From NCBI GenBank assembly GCA_945890485.1, contig CAMDCN010000014.1, positions 1-64,000 of the forward strand: DNA of 64,000 nucleotides, read 5' to 3'. Numbering within the stretch: position 1 is the stretch's first letter; each line of letters opens with the position of its first letter. Positions 26,901 to 35,983 of the stretch are shown piece by piece. The position numbers were made by a program, and so were the translations under genes. A model generated the notes under the pieces. It saw only the letters and a program-made list of their open reading frames with translations, did no database searches and was not told the origin of the DNA. This DNA comes from Candidatus Sulfopaludibacter sp. SbA3. GTDB lineage: Bacteria > Acidobacteriota > Terriglobia > Bryobacterales > Bryobacteraceae.

Positions 26901-27241
26901 CGCTGGCGGCGCAGAATCAGTACTTCAACGTCGGAGCGTTTGCCTATCCCGCGGCGTTCACCGCGGGCACCATGGGCCGCAACGTCGTGGAGTCGCCGGG
27001 CCTGCAGTGGACGCAGCTATCTCTTTCAAAAACAATCGCCGTCAAAGAGCGCTTGCGGTTCACCGTGCGTTGGGACTGCAACAACCCGACCAAGCAACCG
27101 CAGTTGGCGGATGCGGGCGGCAGCTACAACCTGCAAGCGCTGGCGCAATTCGGCCGCTTCAATGGGATTGGCCGAGGCAGCTTTTCCGACATTGGGACCG
27201 CCCGAATGCACCACGTGATTGTGGGACGATTTGAGTGGTGA
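23921..27241 (+). CDS. TonB-dependent receptor, Oar-like with carboxypeptidase-regulatory N-terminus
   Basis: A 1106-residue receptor with signal peptide MFRIVLLLLLSASAAFSQ and a regulatory domain (IVGTVTDSTGAVVPGVKVSV, GAYYIPSLASGSYEVVVEAAG). A plug with LPVMQKFVHRVLLYMPGMTN and a beta barrel follow, ending VGRFEW (terminal Trp). It shares architecture but little detailed sequence with the divergent receptor, for example lacking the LPLNGRNY-type motif, so the two probably take up different substrates. Its stop overlaps the GTG start of the downstream esterase, tying substrate import to hydrolysis. Confidence 0.9.
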   Translation: MFRIVLLLLLSASAAFSQSTGAASIVGTVTDSTGAVVPGVKVSVRNLGTQFVSAGQTNSAGAYYIPSLASGSYEVVVEAAGFKKFVQSGLILRINESPRIDVQLEIGNVTESVKVDGTPPLLETESAGSGQVLDGEVVEKLPVMQKFVHRVLLYMPGMTNINGQHAVGQRQRAIGYSMDGVSGKEPAVGQLGDYQRTMIASLDSVQEFKMWTTGSPAEFGHSAGGQLSLVFKGGTNQFHGSLEDRYTNGKLIHRAFLEQLPRTGAFAYHEWGATASGKIVKDKTFFFGGFQQHYEKVSETAIVTVPSPEMLAGNFSFGGRGLPIYNPYTTRQVGTTWTRDPFPGNIVPANLFDSVSRKLIDLKAWRPQSDPGTIQPTGPVNNLTYNAGGAYNFSRYDAKIDHQFTQNHKIFGRYSLVRHRSEERPVRELTEVTYGSVYVKPLDQSNIVLSDTYTLNPTTINEMRLGFNRRVNSAVPETFGQDWAGKLGIPNVSADTFPDFQNSGGGRYYGLGPGGRSKDVAEDFTFQENLTKVTGKHTLKFGYELMRTRYNSLQGTLPSGQYRMTGTELPFTPNTGNAFANLLLGTVGQGIFQQNQATWLPRWWSHAWYAQSTWRPVKNVTVEMGLRWSYESPFSTKYGQQSQFDPEATDPLTGRRGAIVHGKGNLAKRDLNNFQPRLGLAWNLHPRVVFRSSFGMYTVDLMTNTAGQNFEEYIATANVQQVPGDPRHAFLLSQGPGQIRFNTAADGSVPFQGTNYGGRNASYFDPNMRMPYVSMWSGGFQVQLSKTWVGEVLYQGSSGVGLLNNWDMNVVPLNISTDPTVLNQVFAAVQNYKPFTQFGAIQHFSNYGHNSHHSSTFRMERRYAQGMTLNAFYQFGKTLNDGDDDGGRTGITFYNRNLEKGRASYDIRHRFVSVMTYELPVGKGRKFMNGGGLKNYFFGNWDLAWTQTFQSGPPMMITAAGSPNRYLPGMVRPNAVQPAEQMVVDDYSVGNRFPLAAQNQYFNVGAFAYPAAFTAGTMGRNVVESPGLQWTQLSLSKTIAVKERLRFTVRWDCNNPTKQPQLADAGGSYNLQALAQFGRFNGIGRGSFSDIGTARMHHVIVGRFEW

Positions 27242-28866
27242 AACTCTTACTGGCAGCAGTTACAACGATTGGATTGTTCGGACAGGTGCCGACGACGGAT
27301 ACGAAGTTCACGGCTCCGTCGTTTTCATCGCTGGAGGAATGGAAAGCCCGGCGGGCCGGCCTGCAGAAGCAGGTGATGTCGGCCGCCGGGCTACTTCCCT
27401 TCCCCGAGCGGAATCCTCTGAACGCTCAGGTGTTCGGGAAACTGAGCTACGCCGACTATTCGATCGAAAAGGTCTACATCGAGACGCTGCCGGGCTTCTA
27501 CCTCGCGGGCAATCTCTACCGGCCGGTGGGGAAGAAGGGGCCCTTTCCCGGGATGCTGGCCCCGCACGGGCACGCACAATACGGGCGGCTGGCCGATGAC
27601 GAGTTGTTCTCCGTTCCGTCTCGGGGCATCAACCATGCGCGGCAAGGCTATGTCGTTTTCGCTTACGACATGATTGGCTACAACGACACCATGCAGTTGC
27701 CGCACGTCTTCGGTACGACGCCGCGGGAGCAGCTATGGAGCTTCGGGCCGCTGGGCCTGCAGACGTGGAACTCGGTGCGGGCGCTGGACTTTTTACAGAC
27801 GCTGCCAGATGTGGATAAAGACAGGCTGCTCGTGACAGGCGAGTCCGGTGGAGGCACGCAGACCTTTATGTTGTGCGCCGTGGATGACCGGCCGAAGTGG
27901 TCGGCGCCGGTGAACATGATTTCGCTGATCATGCAGGGCGGATCGCCGTGTGAGAACGCGCCCAGCCTGCGCGTAGGGACGAACAACGTGGAGATTGGGG
28001 CGCTGATGGCGCCAAAGCCGATGTTGATGGTTTCCGCTACCGGGGACTGGACGCGGAACACGTTGAAGGAAGAGCACCCGGCGATGAAGAAAATCTATGA
28101 GCTTTACGACGCGGGGCCGCAGGTGGAGACGGTGCAGATTGACGCGCCGCATAACTACAACAAGGCCAGCCGGGAGCAGGTCTATAAATTCTTCGCCAAG
28201 CACGTGCTGGGCGACAGTGACCTGACCAAGTACAGCGAGAAGCGAATCCGGCAGGAAAAACTGCAGGACATGTTGGTATTCATGGGCCGCCCGCTGCCGG
28301 CGAATGCTCTGGACTTGAATGGGTTGTTTAAGCAATGGGTGGCGGCGGCAGAGAAGCAGAACGCAGCCGAACGGGACGTGAAGTTGATGCGGGAAAAACT
28401 GGCGGTTGCCCTAGGCGTGGCGTGGCCCGCGAAGGTGGCAGTGGCGCCGGGGCAATTCAGGAAGGGCAAGGGCGGGGCGGTGGTCACCATTGGCAGCGCG
28501 GGTCCGGGAGATGGCCGGACGGAGCTGCGGATCGAACTGCGGCCCAACACCCCGGCTGCGGAGATGGAGACCCGCTACTATCTGACGTTCAACCGGAGCG
28601 ACGACGCCAAGCGGGTGCAGGACATTGTCACCGCGGTGGCTTGGCTGCGGCAGCAAGGCGAAACGGAAATAACGATTAGGGCCCAAGGCAAGGCGGCGGT
28701 ACTGGCGACATTCGCGGCGGCGGCAATGGAACAGCCCGTGAAACTGGAGGCTCCGTTGGGTTCGTTTCGCGGTTCAGACGACGAGATGATCGCGAACTGC
28801 TTTGTGCCGGGCTTGCAGAAGGCGGGCGGGATTCAGACGGCATTGCGGGTCTTGAACGTGAGATAG
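27235..28866 (+). CDS. Acetylxylan-esterase-like alpha/beta hydrolase
   Basis: A 543-residue exported protein starting at GTG (27235; 27238 also possible) inside the end of the receptor gene, with signal peptide VKLLLAAVTTIGLFGQV. The alpha/beta-hydrolase core shows PGMLAPHGHAQ (oxyanion side), YVVFAYDMIGYNDT and the nucleophile elbow VTGESGGGTQT. An acidic residue follows the MLMVSATGDWT strand, and the catalytic His lies in IDAPHNYN. Family: acetylxylan esterase / dienelactone-hydrolase-like enzymes that strip ester groups from polymers. Overlap with the receptor gene implies co-translation and a joint role in using one imported substrate. Confidence 0.85.
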   Translation: MVKLLLAAVTTIGLFGQVPTTDTKFTAPSFSSLEEWKARRAGLQKQVMSAAGLLPFPERNPLNAQVFGKLSYADYSIEKVYIETLPGFYLAGNLYRPVGKKGPFPGMLAPHGHAQYGRLADDELFSVPSRGINHARQGYVVFAYDMIGYNDTMQLPHVFGTTPREQLWSFGPLGLQTWNSVRALDFLQTLPDVDKDRLLVTGESGGGTQTFMLCAVDDRPKWSAPVNMISLIMQGGSPCENAPSLRVGTNNVEIGALMAPKPMLMVSATGDWTRNTLKEEHPAMKKIYELYDAGPQVETVQIDAPHNYNKASREQVYKFFAKHVLGDSDLTKYSEKRIRQEKLQDMLVFMGRPLPANALDLNGLFKQWVAAAEKQNAAERDVKLMREKLAVALGVAWPAKVAVAPGQFRKGKGGAVVTIGSAGPGDGRTELRIELRPNTPAAEMETRYYLTFNRSDDAKRVQDIVTAVAWLRQQGETEITIRAQGKAAVLATFAAAAMEQPVKLEAPLGSFRGSDDEMIANCFVPGLQKAGGIQTALRVLNVR

Positions 28867-29073
28867 CTGCGGAAGAAAAGTTGGCGAGGGCCCTGGGGGG
28901 GGAGCGAGTTGGCCGGCCGGAGTGAGAGGTTTGAGGCCGACGTGAAGGGCGGCAGGACCATCGAGGGCGCGCGTTGGTAAACCCGAACCGCAAACAGGAG
29001 CGGACATAGCCTTCGGCCGTGGCGCCAGATGCAGAGTGGCCAGCCATTGGGGACATGCTAGCATCGGGCGAAG

Positions 29074-29799
29074 ATGCAGAAGGTAGCGGTGATTACGGGG
29101 GCCTCGGCGGGCTTGGGAGCGGAGTTTGCCAGGCAGTTACAAGGGTTGGGTTACGCGCTTCTAGTGGTCGCGCGGCGGGAGGAGCGGCTGGCGGCGATCG
29201 AGGGTGAGCGTTGGGTTGCCGATTTGAGCATCGAAGCAGAGGTGGAGCGCCTGGCCTTACATCTGGAGAGCCGCGGCGACGTGATGATGCTCATCAACAA
29301 TGCAGGCTTTGGGACTCAAGGTTACTTGGCAGAGGCGGCGATTGCAGGGCAGATGGCCATGCATCGACTGCATGTGCTAGCCACGGTTCGTCTCACTCGG
29401 GCCGTGCTGCCGCAGATGATCGAACGCAAGGCTGGCACGATTGTGAATGTCAGTTCGGTGGCTGGATTTGCACGGTCGGCCAACAACGTCAGCTATTGCG
29501 CGACGAAGGCTTGGACGAACGCCTTCAGTGAAGGGTTGTGGCTGGAGTTGCAGGGGACGGGGGTGACGGTGCAGGCGTTGTGCCCGGGATTCACTTACAC
29601 AGAATTTCACGATGTGATGGGGAGCGACCGGGCCAAGCATCCGAAATGGATGTGGTTGAACGCAGGATTCGTGGTGGAGGAATCGCTGGCGAACCTGGGG
29701 AAACTTTATGTGGTTCCGGGGTGGAAGTATAAGGTGTTTCTGGCGTTGTGGACGAAGCTGCCGGCGTGGCTGCGACTGCGGGTGGAAGCGCGTCGCTGA
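29074..29799 (+). CDS. Short-chain dehydrogenase/reductase
   Basis: A 241-residue classical SDR: cofactor loop TGASAGLG (residues 8-15), an ARREERL segment that favours NADP(H), NNAGFG, the Ser of NVSSVAGF, and the catalytic YCATK. The C-terminal region is typical of the YdfG/DltE-like SDRs acting on small aldehydes or hydroxy acids; the substrate is unknown. About 200 bp without a gene separate it from the esterase. No strong ribosome site is seen before the ATG. Confidence 0.92.
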   Translation: MQKVAVITGASAGLGAEFARQLQGLGYALLVVARREERLAAIEGERWVADLSIEAEVERLALHLESRGDVMMLINNAGFGTQGYLAEAAIAGQMAMHRLHVLATVRLTRAVLPQMIERKAGTIVNVSSVAGFARSANNVSYCATKAWTNAFSEGLWLELQGTGVTVQALCPGFTYTEFHDVMGSDRAKHPKWMWLNAGFVVEESLANLGKLYVVPGWKYKVFLALWTKLPAWLRLRVEARR

Positions 29800-30142
29800 G
29801 CTCCCGCGGGCGAAGCGGCACTTGCGCACTCCACAGCTTCAATCCCTCGACCCGGGCCAAAGCGAGCGTCCTCTCGCCGCCTCAATCCCCCACCGTAGAC
29901 CAACTCGTGACCAGCTACCTCGTCGAGCGCCTAAACCCGATCCAGCTCCGTTGCGTTCGCTTGGATCCGACCGGTTCCCGAGGTCTTGGCACCTCCGGGG
30001 CTTCGCCGCGCTGCCCCGCAGGGCCCCTTCCAGCTCCAGCGGGAGTGTCCTGGTGTCCGTGAATGCGCCCCAAGCGATTTGGGCCTCGTGGAGGAGCGCT
30101 TCATCGACAGTGAACGTCACCGTTTACCAGTCCGACTTGGAC
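29800..30142. other. Gene-poor stretch with one weak minus-strand frame
   Basis: No solid gene is seen here. A minus-strand frame from a GTG at 30120 to 29839 begins VTFTVDEALLHEAQIAW, which loosely resembles the opening of VapB-type antitoxins (TIDExLLxEA). The remainder, rich in Arg/Gly/Ser, does not fit, and no toxin gene is adjacent. It may be a degraded antitoxin or chance. Confidence 0.3.
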
Positions 30143-31054
30143 TCACGCCTTCGCGGCGAACGCCAGGGCAGGATTGTCGACTAGCAACCTATTTGCCCAA
30201 CCATCCGGAAGCAGTGGCAAGAAGTCACTATAAAGATAGGTGTAGCCGCGGAAGTTGCCGCCATTCGGTTCGCCGACGTGATACCAACCGGAGTCCTGGG
30301 AGATGAGCGTTCTTCCCAACAGATCGCGCTCCGCCATGGCCTTCACGCAACGGAGGTGATATTCGGCCGAGCGCGGCCCAATGCCATCGAACTCCACCCA
30401 TGCGCCGGCGCGCGCGGCCTTGGCGTGCACCTCAGGATCCCGTTCGTTCTGAGCGTGCACCCACACGAAATGCTTCAACGGACAGTTCACTTTGTTCAGA
30501 ATCTCCAGTTGCTCGAGCGCAGCCACGCCGTCTCCCGTGTGCGAAGCGAGCGGCAGACCGGTCTCGCGACTTGCCATGGCGGCCGCCTCGACCAGCTTCC
30601 GGCTCAGGGGCGGCAGTGGTCCACGGTCGACTCCGATCTTGATGAAGCGGGGCTTGGTGCCCTCAACGCCGTCCTTGTGTTCCTGCATGAACCGGCGCGC
30701 CAGTTTCTCGGCCGATTCTGACTTGGCGTAGTCCGGAAGAAAGATAAACTCACGGGCGGCGTAGAGGCCCGTGTTGGTCCAGAGTTCGACGCCGGAGGCA
30801 TCGGCGAGGCGGCGCAGCAGCCGCGGGTCGCGGCCGAGGAAATTCGGGGTGCATTCGAGCAGACGGCGGCAGCCCAAGCGGGCAACGGCCTGCAAATGGG
30901 GGAGGGCCAGGCGGAACACTTCGTCCGAATCGTAGCGCGACCGGCTCACCTTGTCAGCGCCGATAAAGTCGACAAGGATGTGCTCGTGAACCAGCGTGGA
31001 GCCAGGCGGTGGAGCCAGCAGGGAGGCAAGAAAATCTCGGCGTCGCATTTCCAT
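30143..31054 (-). CDS. Phosphotriesterase-family amidohydrolase
   Basis: A 303-residue protein with a Tat-like start ([18 protein letters not shown]) and the phosphotriesterase fold: metal ligands in [10 protein letters not shown] (HxH), the lysine in [13 protein letters not shown] that is carbamylated in the family, SHTGDG and VWVHAQNE histidines, and the late Asp in [10 protein letters not shown]. Known: family members hydrolyse lactones or phosphotriesters; lactonase activity is more usual in soil bacteria. It begins 5 bp from the divergent PQQ enzyme gene. Met3 (31048) is an alternative start that gives the same signal. Confidence 0.88.
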   Translation of the reverse strand: MEMRRRDFLASLLAPPPGSTLVHEHILVDFIGADKVSRSRYDSDEVFRLALPHLQAVARLGCRRLLECTPNFLGRDPRLLRRLADASGVELWTNTGLYAAREFIFLPDYAKSESAEKLARRFMQEHKDGVEGTKPRFIKIGVDRGPLPPLSRKLVEAAAMASRETGLPLASHTGDGVAALEQLEILNKVNCPLKHFVWVHAQNERDPEVHAKAARAGAWVEFDGIGPRSAEYHLRCVKAMAERDLLGRTLISQDSGWYHVGEPNGGNFRGYTYLYSDFLPLLPDGWANRLLVDNPALAFAAKA

Positions 31055-31070
31055 ATGATATGGGGATGCG
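31044..31070. promoter_or_regulatory. Palindrome containing both divergent start regions
   Basis: CGCATTTCCATAT (31044-31056) and ATATGGGGATGCG (31058-31070) are 13-bp arms around G31057 with two mismatches. The inner CCATAT-G-ATATGG part is perfect. Each arm holds two ATGs of the gene that leaves it: 31054/31048 leftward and 31060/31066 rightward. Neither gene therefore has a separate upstream region, and both promoters must lie inside the other gene. It could serve as a shared operator. Confidence 0.5.
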
Positions 31071-33102
31071 AATTGTTTTGTGGCTGTTGCCGTCTCTCCT
31101 GTTCGCGCAGGCCGACTGGCGAACCTACCGGGGAGGACCGGCGCAGACGGGATCCTCCACCCTGAAGCAGATTACGAAAGCGAATGTTGCGAAGCTGCAA
31201 CCTGCTTGGACATTTGACACCGGGGACGCCGAGAAAGGCACCGAAATTCAATGCAATCCGCTCGTGATTGACGGCGTGCTCTATGGCAGTTCGGCCAAGC
31301 AGAAAATCTTCGCACTGAACGCAGCCACAGGTAAGCTGCTTTGGCAATTCGACCCCAGCGGCGGCAAACCAGCCCGCGCCCGGAATCGGGGCCTGGTGAT
31401 GTGGCAGGACGGCACGGAACGCCGTTTGCTGTTCACTTGGCGGAACTGGTTGTTCGCGCTCGATCCGGCAAAGGGCCAACTCATTGAGAGCTTCGGCAAG
31501 CAGGGTCGCGTCGACCTTCGAGAAGGGCTGGGCCGCGATCCCGAGCGCGTTTCCATCTCCGCGCCGACGCCCGGAATTCTCTACAAAGACATGCTGATCC
31601 AAGGCTCGCTCGTGCCGGAGGGTCTGCCTTCAGCGCCGGGCGACATTCGGGCCTATGACGTACGGACCGGCGCAATTCGCTGGACCTTTCACACGCTGCC
31701 CCGGCCTGGCGAGCCAGGCTATGAGACATGGCCGAAGGACGCCTGGACCTATTCCGGCGGAACGAATTCGTGGCCGGGCTTGGCTCTCGATGAAAAGCGG
31801 GGCATCGTTTTCGCGCCGACGGGATCGGCTTCGTTCGACTTTTACGGATCGAACCGGCACGGCGACAATCTCTACGCGAATAGTCTGCTGGCGCTCGATG
31901 CGGCTACCGGAAAACGGAAGTGGCACTTTCAGTTCGTGAAACACGATGTTTGGGATCGGGATCTGCCTGCGCCGCCGACGCTTGTGACGGTAAAACGTAA
32001 CGGCAAAACGGTCGACGCTGTCGCGCAGATCACGAAGTCTGGACACGTCTTCGTCTTTCATCGGGAGACGGGGGAGAGCCTGTTCCCGTTGACCACGGTG
32101 GACACGCCGGACAGCGACGTGGAGGGGGAGAAACTGGCCCGGCAACAGGAGCTGCCGCTCAAGCCGGCGCCGTTCGCCCGGCAGGAATTGACCGAGGACA
32201 TGATCCCGAATCCAGTGGCGAAGGCCCGTTTCCGGCAGGTACGGAGTGGGCCGCAATTCACGCCGCCGAGCAAGGAAGGCACGATCGTCTTCCCCGGCTT
32301 CGATGGCGGTGGCGAGTGGGGCGGAGCAGCATTTGACGCTTCGACCGGGCTGCTTTACGTGAACGCCAACGAGATGCCGTGGATCCTGCGGCTGGTGCCT
32401 CGCCCAGCGGCGAAAGGCGCCACCTCCGCCAAGATGCTCTACGTACAGAACTGTGCCGCATGCCATCGAGAGGACCGGGGCGGGAGCCCGCCGGAGTTCC
32501 CGCAACTGGTGAAACTGGACGCGGCCAAACGGGCGGACCACGCCCGGATCATCGCCAAGGGCCAGGGCCGGATGCCGGGGTTTGGGCACCTTCCAGCGCC
32601 GCAGCAGGAGGCGATACTGGAGTACTTGCTGACCGGCAAGGACGCCGCGGCGGCCGGGACGGCCGGGAGTTCCCCGATCGACCAGGCCTACCAGACGGAC
32701 GGCTACAACAAGTTCCTCGATCCGGATGGCTACCCGGCCGTGAAGCCCCCCTGGGGCACGCTGAACGCCATCAATCTGAACACCGGGGAGTACGCTTGGC
32801 GGCAGCCGTTCGGCGAGTTTCCGGCATTGGCGGACAAGACGACGGGCACGGAGAACTATGGCGGGCCGCTAGTCACCGCAGGAGGCGTGCTGTTCATCGG
32901 CGCGACTAATCACGACCGCCAATTCCGGGCTTTCGACAAGCACACCGGCAAGCTGCTGTGGCAGACAACGCTTTCGGCCGGCGGGAATGCGACCCCGGCG
33001 ACGTACATGGTGAACGGGAAACAGTATGTCGTAATCGCGGCGGGGGGCGGTAAGAGCGGCGCCGCAAGCGGAGGCAGCTATCACGCCTTCGCGCTACCCT
33101 AA
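31060..33102 (+). CDS. PQQ-type quinoprotein dehydrogenase with an embedded cytochrome c domain
   Basis: A 680-residue exported enzyme with signal peptide ([17 protein letters not shown]). A beta-propeller of PQQ repeats follows ([60 protein letters not shown]). At about residue 462 there is a heme-binding CAACH box with a distal Met in GRMPGFGH. The propeller then resumes to close the barrel ([29 protein letters not shown]). Known: such quinohemoproteins oxidise alcohols or sugars and pass electrons to cytochromes. It is head-to-head with the phosphotriesterase-like gene. Confidence 0.9.
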   Translation: MGMRIVLWLLPSLLFAQADWRTYRGGPAQTGSSTLKQITKANVAKLQPAWTFDTGDAEKGTEIQCNPLVIDGVLYGSSAKQKIFALNAATGKLLWQFDPSGGKPARARNRGLVMWQDGTERRLLFTWRNWLFALDPAKGQLIESFGKQGRVDLREGLGRDPERVSISAPTPGILYKDMLIQGSLVPEGLPSAPGDIRAYDVRTGAIRWTFHTLPRPGEPGYETWPKDAWTYSGGTNSWPGLALDEKRGIVFAPTGSASFDFYGSNRHGDNLYANSLLALDAATGKRKWHFQFVKHDVWDRDLPAPPTLVTVKRNGKTVDAVAQITKSGHVFVFHRETGESLFPLTTVDTPDSDVEGEKLARQQELPLKPAPFARQELTEDMIPNPVAKARFRQVRSGPQFTPPSKEGTIVFPGFDGGGEWGGAAFDASTGLLYVNANEMPWILRLVPRPAAKGATSAKMLYVQNCAACHREDRGGSPPEFPQLVKLDAAKRADHARIIAKGQGRMPGFGHLPAPQQEAILEYLLTGKDAAAAGTAGSSPIDQAYQTDGYNKFLDPDGYPAVKPPWGTLNAINLNTGEYAWRQPFGEFPALADKTTGTENYGGPLVTAGGVLFIGATNHDRQFRAFDKHTGKLLWQTTLSAGGNATPATYMVNGKQYVVIAAGGGKSGAASGGSYHAFALP

Positions 33103-33845
33103 CGCGTGAAGTAGAGCCGGCAGAGTTGGGTAAAGGTGGTCGCCAGGGATTTCAACCGAAAGAACTGGGACCGCCCATGCCGGCGGGGATGGTGGCCAAC
33201 CGGCAACTCAACGACCTCCATTCCGGAGCGTTCGAGAAGCTTCACGAGTTCGACACAAATGGTGCCGCTCGACGAGCGTAACGGCTTTTCTTCGAGCAGC
33301 GCGCGACGAAACAGACGGAAATCGCAGTCGATATCGCGAAGCCGGACCCGGAATAGAAACCGGGCGAATTGGTTATAGACCGCCCCGATCGCCTTGCGAT
33401 GCCACGGATCCTGCCGGGCGATTTTGTACCCGTTCACGAGTCCCACGTGAGGCTGCATCGCTTGGAGCAGCGGCGGAAGGTCACCCACATCGTACTGGCC
33501 GTCGCCGTCGGTGTAGAAGATAAAATCCTTGGTCGCCGTCGCAAAGCCGGTGCGCAGGGCGCCACCGTATCCCCGGTTTTCGGGATGGGTGATGACGCGA
33601 AGCCTCGGCCCATATTTTACGTGGAGCTGTTCGAGGACTTCCCCGGTGTTGTCGGCGCTACCATCGTTTACGACGATGACTTCAAAGTCGTCGACGAACT
33701 CTTCGAGCACCGCAAAGGTCTTAGCGATCAGCGGTGGAATCGAGGGGGCATCGTTGTAGGCCGGGAAAAAGACGCTCAGGCTGTGGGCGAACCGCTGAGT
33801 TGGCGCAGCGGTCGCGATCGGACGGACTGTTGCGGTCTTAGGCAT
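33099..33845 (-). CDS. Glycosyltransferase family 2 (dolichol-phosphate-mannose-synthase-like)
   Basis: A 248-residue GT-A enzyme: [26 protein letters not shown], the metal site [10 protein letters not shown], and [14 protein letters not shown]-terminal RRHGRSQFF motif is typical of GT2 enzymes that charge polyprenyl phosphate. No C-terminal membrane spans, so it is the soluble single-domain type. It probably makes an activated sugar-lipid for envelope glycans. It ends 4 bp inside the convergent quinoprotein gene and is followed on the left by a 75-bp spacer and the response regulator. Confidence 0.88.
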   Translation of the reverse strand: MPKTATVRPIATAAPTQRFAHSLSVFFPAYNDAPSIPPLIAKTFAVLEEFVDDFEVIVVNDGSADNTGEVLEQLHVKYGPRLRVITHPENRGYGGALRTGFATATKDFIFYTDGDGQYDVGDLPPLLQAMQPHVGLVNGYKIARQDPWHRKAIGAVYNQFARFLFRVRLRDIDCDFRLFRRALLEEKPLRSSSGTICVELVKLLERSGMEVVELPVGHHPRRHGRSQFFRLKSLATTFTQLCRLYFTR

Positions 33846-33920
33846 CGAAGGGGAAACATCACGATACCGGATCGAAAGTTGCGCCGTCTATACTAGATCC
33901 GCTGTAAAGAATTATTAAAT

Positions 33921-34556
33921 TTACGACACGATTCCGCGGCGGACCGCACTGAGTACGAGCTCGGCGGCACTATGCAGGCCCAGCTTTTCCATGATCCGGG
34001 CCCGATGGGTCTCGATGGTGTGAAGACTCAAGCTCAGTTGATGAGCAATTTCCTTGTTGCTGTTGCCTTCGGCCAAGAGTTGGTAGATGTGGCGTTCGCG
34101 GTCGGTGAGGCGATCGTAACGATCGTCGAGAGACTCGTTCGGATTGCGCAGCCGGAGAAAGCGATCCACTTCGGGGCTAAAGAAACGGCGGCCCCGTCGA
34201 ACGGCGTGGATGGCGGCGAGGAGTTCTTCCTCAACGCAGTCTTTCAACACATAGCCATTGGCGCCTTCTCGCACCGCCCGTACGACATAGCGTTCGTCGG
34301 CGTGCATGCTTAGCATCAGAACGGCGACGTTCGGGGAGTTGCGGCGGAGTTGGGTTAACGCTTCGAGGCCATTGAGGCCCTTCATGCCGACGTCGAGCAG
34401 GGCGAGATCGGGTTCGTGTTCTCGGGTCAAATTGATGGCTTCGACACCGGTGCTGGCTTCGGCGACGACCTGGAGGCCCGGCTGGGTTTCCAGGATGCGG
34501 CGTAGGCCTTGGCGGACGAGGGTATGGTCATCAGCAAGCAATATTCGGAATGGCAT
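33921..34556 (-). CDS. NarL/FixJ-type response regulator
   Basis: A 211-residue regulator with receiver domain 1-120: acidic pocket ILLADDHTL, phospho-acceptor Asp in LALLDVGMKG, Thr/Ser in VLMLSMHADE, and Lys in YVLKDC. A LuxR-type HTH follows (150-205: LTDRERHIYQLLAEGNSNKE, SLHTIETHRARIMEKL). It is paired with the histidine kinase by a TAATG stop/start overlap, so kinase and regulator are translated together and form one two-component system. Targets are unknown. Confidence 0.95.
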   Translation of the reverse strand: MPFRILLADDHTLVRQGLRRILETQPGLQVVAEASTGVEAINLTREHEPDLALLDVGMKGLNGLEALTQLRRNSPNVAVLMLSMHADERYVVRAVREGANGYVLKDCVEEELLAAIHAVRRGRRFFSPEVDRFLRLRNPNESLDDRYDRLTDRERHIYQLLAEGNSNKEIAHQLSLSLHTIETHRARIMEKLGLHSAAELVLSAVRRGIVS

Positions 34557-35866
34557 TAAATATGGACCTCCATGGCCGCGGGCGTTTCGATTGGTAGGCG
34601 AACCAGAAGCCGGGTTCCAGCTTGAGGCCGGGACTCCAGCAAAAGAGTCCCCCCGAGCTTCTGGGCCCTTTCCTTGATCCCCAAAATGCCTGTCCCATGA
34701 CGAGGAAGCCCCCGGTCGCTGAGAAGGAAACCGACTCCGTCGTCTTGGACTTCGAGGACAAGCGAATGGTCGTCGTGAGCGAGGATGACCCGAACGAGCG
34801 AAGCCCGCGAGTATTTCTCGCAGTTGTGCAGCGCTTCTTGGGCAATGCGAAAGATGCAGGTCTTGGCTGCATCGGAGAGGTTTTCTCCGAGTTCGGCGCC
34901 TTCAAATTCCGTTTGAATTCCGGATCGGCGGCCAAAGTCTTCCAATTGCCACTGCAGGGCCGCGCCGAGCCCAAGGTCGTCCAGCAGACTTGGCCGGAGG
35001 AGTAGCGAGATATCCCGGACCATGCGAACCGTGCGTTCGGCCAGTTCGCGAGCCCGGGCCAACCGGGTACGGGCGTCGCTTTCGGGAAGCATCGACATGG
35101 CATGGGAGATTTCCATCCGCAGAGCCGTCAAGGATTGCCCAACTTCGTCGTGGAGTTCGCGAGAGAGTGAGCGGCGTTCCTCTTCCTGGATTTCGAGCAG
35201 CCGAGCAGAGAGCTTCTCGAGTTCGAGCGAATGGAGATGGCGTTCTCTCTCCACACGCGCAGCGATTCGCAGGCTAAAGTAAGCGACTGACAGGCCCACT
35301 GCCAGGGACGCGCCGAGCAGGAAGACGAGGGTGCGCGTGGCGGCTGCTCGCTCGGCCAGATAGCGGTTCTGCGCCTGAACCAGTTCGTGGCGGCCATCGT
35401 TGCGGAACTCCTCAATCAGGGCGAAGGCGGAGAGACGGCGGGGAACCAGAACCGTTTCGATGTACGAGTTCGGGGAACCGGGAGCCATGCGGAGCTCCTC
35501 GACAAAACTCTTAAATTCGGCGGGGAGGCCGAGGGCTTCGACAGGCTTGGGAGACAGCACGCGGAGCCTTGACAATGCTTGTTCCCCCTGCACTTCCAAC
35601 TCCCTCAGCCGGCTGAAAAACCGCGCCTCTCCGGCGGCGGTGGGAGAAACGAAATAGTCGCGGGAATAGATGCCGCCCATCCAGACGGTCCGCCGGAAAC
35701 CGGCGATAGCCTCATCCTTTTCGAGGAACCGGCGATACGCTGCCTGCTGCTCGGGTCCGCCCACCGTCTGAAGGCGAAAGGCTTCAAACGCCGATGCGGC
35801 GAGCAGGAGAAGAATGGCGGCGAAGCCGCCGCGGAGGACGAACAAGCTATTGGACGACTTCTTCAT
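34556..35866 (-). CDS. Membrane sensor histidine kinase (HisKA_3 type)
   Basis: A 436-residue kinase. TM1 lies at about 11-30, then a periplasmic sensor region (about 31-175), then TM2 at about 177-200. A coiled linker leads to the HisKA_3 dimer with the phospho-site in SRELHDEVGQSL, and the ATPase domain shows IAQEALHNCEKYS (N box), VQDDGVGF and GTGILGIKERAQKLGG. The family partners NarL-type regulators, and the downstream gene is one. The sensed signal is unknown. Its last base is shared with the regulator start. Confidence 0.95.
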   Translation of the reverse strand: MKKSSNSLFVLRGGFAAILLLLAASAFEAFRLQTVGGPEQQAAYRRFLEKDEAIAGFRRTVWMGGIYSRDYFVSPTAAGEARFFSRLRELEVQGEQALSRLRVLSPKPVEALGLPAEFKSFVEELRMAPGSPNSYIETVLVPRRLSAFALIEEFRNDGRHELVQAQNRYLAERAAATRTLVFLLGASLAVGLSVAYFSLRIAARVERERHLHSLELEKLSARLLEIQEEERRSLSRELHDEVGQSLTALRMEISHAMSMLPESDARTRLARARELAERTVRMVRDISLLLRPSLLDDLGLGAALQWQLEDFGRRSGIQTEFEGAELGENLSDAAKTCIFRIAQEALHNCEKYSRASLVRVILAHDDHSLVLEVQDDGVGFLLSDRGLPRHGTGILGIKERAQKLGGTLLLESRPQAGTRLLVRLPIETPAAMEVHI

Positions 35867-35983
35867 CGGCGAACTACTCCTCTACAGAGTATCCCTTTCA
35901 GCAGTCCTAGACCGGTTGGCATACAGGATTTGGTGTATTGCGAGAAGGAGCAGAAAGGAATCTACTGGCAATTCCCCTCCAAC

